Shown: positions 62,069-64,000 of the stretch, piece after piece
How positions within the stretch are numbered: position 1 is the first letter of the stretch
Layout of the letters: every line of letters begins with the position of its first letter
Source: Chitinophaga rupis
Lineage (GTDB): Bacteria > Bacteroidota > Bacteroidia > Chitinophagales > Chitinophagaceae
Assembly: GCF_900109685.1 (NCBI RefSeq)
Contig: NZ_FOBB01000004.1
Location: 1-64,000, forward strand
Length of the DNA stretch: 64,000 nt
Reading direction: 5' to 3'
Notes under the pieces: model-generated
The model's database searches: none
What the model saw: the letters and a program-made list of their open reading frames with translations, nothing else
What the model was told of the DNA's origin: nothing
Made by a program: the position numbers and the translations under genes

Positions 62069-62791
62069 TTACTTCCCTCTTGCCAGTTTCAGAAATACAT
62101 CATCCATCGAGTCCGCCTGGAACTGCGCTTTTAACTGCCGGGGCGTATCCAGGGCTTGTATACGGCCATCCACCATTATAGAGATCCGGTCACAATACTC
62201 CGCTTCATCCATATAGTGTGTGGTTACAAATACCGTTACCCCGCGGCCGGCTGCTTCATAGATCAGGTCCCAGAACTGGCGCCGGGTAACCGGGTCTACC
62301 CCACCGGTAGGTTCATCCAGGAACACTATGGACGGATCGTGCAGGATGGCTACGGAAAAGGCCAGCTTTTGCTTCCAGCCTAATGGCAGGGCGCTTACCA
62401 GCTGGTCTGCTTCAGCTTCCATCTGCAGCTTTTGCAGCAGCTGCTTTGTTTTTTCCTTGATCGTATTATTGCTTAATCCATAAATGCCACCGTAAAAGCG
62501 GATGTTCTCTTTTACCTTCAGATCTTCGTACAGGGAGAACCGCTGGCTCATGTAACCGATATTCTGTTTTACCTTGTCGGCCTGTGTGTACACATCAAAG
62601 CCGGCAACCTTAGCTTCCCCGCTGCTGGGCTTCAACAAGCCGCAAAGCATGCGCATGGCGGTTGTTTTACCGGCGCCGTTAGCACCCAGGAAACCGAAGA
62701 TCTCCCCCTCCTTTACTTCAAACGTAATGGCATTGGTGGCTATGAAAGCGCCGAATTTTTTAGTAAGCTCTTTTGTAACGATGGGATGCAT
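62069..62791 (-). CDS. ABC transporter ATP-binding protein (second ATPase)
   Basis: A 240-residue ABC ATPase. Walker A is GANGAGKTT (about residues 35-43), the Q-loop is in NIGYMSQRFSLYEDL (about 76-90), and Walker B with the following residues is IVFLDEPTGGVDP. The H-loop His is in VTTHYMDEAEYCD. The signature motif is degenerate (SALPLGWKQKL instead of LSGGMKQ). In E. coli YbhF two such ATPases are fused; here they are separate genes 3 bases apart, and the degenerate signature suggests an asymmetric pair in which one ATP site is weak. Confidence 0.9.
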   Translation of the reverse strand: MHPIVTKELTKKFGAFIATNAITFEVKEGEIFGFLGANGAGKTTAMRMLCGLLKPSSGEAKVAGFDVYTQADKVKQNIGYMSQRFSLYEDLKVKENIRFYGGIYGLSNNTIKEKTKQLLQKLQMEAEADQLVSALPLGWKQKLAFSVAILHDPSIVFLDEPTGGVDPVTRRQFWDLIYEAAGRGVTVFVTTHYMDEAEYCDRISIMVDGRIQALDTPRQLKAQFQADSMDDVFLKLARGK

Positions 62792-62794
62792 AAC

Positions 62795-63715
62795 TTAAAC
62801 TTTTTCGCTTTTCATCAGCTCCATAAAACAATCTTCAATACCCGCCTGTATGGGATGCATGCTAAACTCCTCGTGCCCTTTGGGCTGCAGGTAAGCCTGT
62901 AGCTTATCCAGGTCGGCCTCCCCGTGTTTGAGCGTAAGGTGCAGGTACTCTCCAAAAGCATAACAGCTCTCTGTTTCCGGAAAACTGCGCAGGTCCTGGA
63001 TTAGCGGGTACATACGTTTAGCGTGAACGGCCCACATCGGTTTGTTGTATTGTTCAATGATATGCTGCGGCGTATCAATTTCCAGCAGGCGGCCATTCTG
63101 GATCAGCGCTACCCGGTCGCAGAGCATGGCCTCATCCATATAAGGTGTGGATACCAGGATGGCAATGCCTTTTTTGCGCAGGCGTTGCAGCATTTCCCAG
63201 AACTCCTTACGGGATACCGGGTCCACACCGGTAGTAGGTTCGTCCAGGAACAGCACCACCGGTTTATGCACCAGCGCGCAACACAGCGCCAGCTTTTGTT
63301 TCATCCCCCCGGAAAGCTTCCCTGCCGGCCGGTCTTTGAAAGGCGCTATCTGTACATATATTTCTTCTATCAGCTCGTAGTTGGCAGCCACCGTGGTATT
63401 AAAAATGGTGGCAAAAAAATCCAGGTTCTCCTGCACTGTCAGGTCCTGGTACAGGGAAAAACGGCCCGGCATATAGCCCACTATTTTGCGGATGGCTTTG
63501 TAGTCCTTTACCACATCCAGCCCATTTACGGTAGCCTGTCCTTTATCTGCCAGCAGCAGGGTCGTAAGAATGCGGAACAGCGTGGACTTACCGGCGCCGT
63601 CCGGTCCTATGAGCCCGAACAATTCTCCTTCATTCACCGTGAAAGAAATATCGTGCAGGGCTTTTACCTTGCCGAAGCTTTTGTGCACATCCTGTACAAC
63701 AATGGGTGTTTCCAT
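62795..63715 (-). CDS. ABC transporter ATP-binding protein (first ATPase)
   Basis: A 306-residue ABC ATPase: Walker A GPDGAGKST (about residues 36-44), Q-loop in IVGYMPGRFSLYQDL, signature LSGGMKQKLALC, Walker B VLFLDEPTTGVDP and a C-terminal extension of about 80 residues as in YbhF and CcmA-like drug exporters. The H-loop histidine is replaced by proline-tyrosine (STPYMDEA), which matches the first half of YbhF-type pairs. The neighbouring genes are 3 bases away on both sides, so the HlyD, first ATPase and second ATPase genes form one tightly packed transcript. Confidence 0.9.
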   Translation of the reverse strand: METPIVVQDVHKSFGKVKALHDISFTVNEGELFGLIGPDGAGKSTLFRILTTLLLADKGQATVNGLDVVKDYKAIRKIVGYMPGRFSLYQDLTVQENLDFFATIFNTTVAANYELIEEIYVQIAPFKDRPAGKLSGGMKQKLALCCALVHKPVVLFLDEPTTGVDPVSRKEFWEMLQRLRKKGIAILVSTPYMDEAMLCDRVALIQNGRLLEIDTPQHIIEQYNKPMWAVHAKRMYPLIQDLRSFPETESCYAFGEYLHLTLKHGEADLDKLQAYLQPKGHEEFSMHPIQAGIEDCFMELMKSEKV

Positions 63716-63718
63716 GAG

Positions 63719-64000
63719 TTATTGTTTTGCCAGTTTCAGCTCAGCGGGCATACCTATTTTCAGGCTGCCATCATTCTCTACTTTCACTTTTACGGCGTAT
63801 ACCAGGTTAGTCCTTTCTTCTTTAGTCTGTATTTCCTTGGGGGTGAATTCTGCTTCGGCAGATACCCAGGTTACGGTGCCGGGCCACTCGTGGTATTTAC
63901 CTTCCGGCAGGTCGGTGCGTACAGTTACCTGCTGGCCTATCTTTAACAGCCCTAATTGTTCTTCACCCACATAAGCCCGCAGCAGCAGGGAGGAAAGGTC
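63719..64000 (-). CDS. HlyD family membrane-fusion protein, C-terminal part (runs off the window)
   Basis: The last 93 residues of a periplasmic adaptor. The visible frame reads LLLRAYVGEEQLGLLKIGQ at the window edge and continues with VRTDLPEGKYHEWPGTVTWVSAEAEFTPK and VKVKVENDGSLKIGMPAELKLAKQ. This is the usual beta-barrel end of HlyD/EmrA/YbhG-type proteins. The N-terminus with its membrane anchor lies beyond base 64000. It sits 3 bases ahead of the first ATPase gene, completing a YbhGFSR-like efflux set. No TolC-like gene is in the window; one may lie further upstream. Confidence 0.85.
   Translation of the reverse strand, partial: DLSSLLLRAYVGEEQLGLLKIGQQVTVRTDLPEGKYHEWPGTVTWVSAEAEFTPKEIQTKEERTNLVYAVKVKVENDGSLKIGMPAELKLAKQ

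Noticed and set aside
63023..63946. Plus-strand open frame of 307 codons opposite the ATPase and HlyD genes
   Set aside because: The minus strand has full Walker A, signature and Walker B motifs; the plus-strand translation has none and spans two gene boundaries.
1..64000. tRNA or rRNA genes
   Set aside because: No cloverleaf-like T-loop (GGTTCGAATCC-type) with matching stems and no conserved rRNA segment was noticed on either strand while reading the sequence.

Overview
The window looks like a chromosomal segment of a Bacteroidota bacterium, most likely Chitinophagales (Chitinophaga-like). The reasons are the type IX secretion (T9SS) cargo and PorP/SprF genes, T9SS type A and type B (CHU_C/gliding-type) C-terminal sorting domains, Bacteroidota-style promoters (TTG - about 20 nt - TAnnTTTG), weak Shine-Dalgarno signals and a GSCFA-domain gene. 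No rRNA, tRNA or CRISPR array was found.

Layout. 0-0.7 kb: end of an IS3-type transposase, an 11-bp tandem repeat and a stump of a GlxA/AraC-type regulator. 0.7-15 kb: mostly metabolic and regulatory genes: AraC regulator + FAD monooxygenase, an APH-fold kinase, an Omp85-type barrel, a Tat-exported sugar isomerase/epimerase, a MacB/FtsX-like permease, a quinone-oxidoreductase/AraC divergent pair, an MFS/LysR divergent pair, a subclass B3 metallo-beta-lactamase with a Gln ligand and a flavin monooxygenase. 15-19.3 kb, minus strand: penicillin acylase family enzyme, BioF-like synthase and an orphan small protein. 19.3-39.6 kb, minus strand: a surface-protein island. It holds an OmpA/PD40 protein, PorP/SprF, a 1.7-kaa Calx-beta/DUF11 adhesin with a type B sorting domain, and a roughly 4-kaa Ig-like repeat protein with a type A sorting domain that is split by a one-base frameshift near 33200.

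40-53 kb: miaE, a patatin-Omp85 fusion, an MHS-type transporter, a GT61 glycosyltransferase, then a minus-strand run (GSCFA, HMG-CoA lyase, rlmB, NUDIX, GNAT, DinB, EamA, PLP decarboxylase). 53.4-55.4 kb: a compact alkylation-repair operon encoding an ArsR-HTH/Ada-sensor fusion, an AlkA-type glycosylase and an Ogt-type methyltransferase, with paired palindromes in its promoter. 55.7-59.7 kb: two MocR (GntR-aminotransferase) regulators, each divergent from a small enzyme-like gene. They share an operator-like sequence with the region upstream of the PLP decarboxylase. 59.7-64 kb: a YbhGFSR-type drug-efflux ABC operon (two permeases, two ATPases, truncated HlyD).

The most unusual items are the rearranged Ada response (ArsR HTH replacing the AraC HTH), the shared MocR operator, the 33-unit repeat protein with its frameshift, and two families of AT-rich intergenic repeats.
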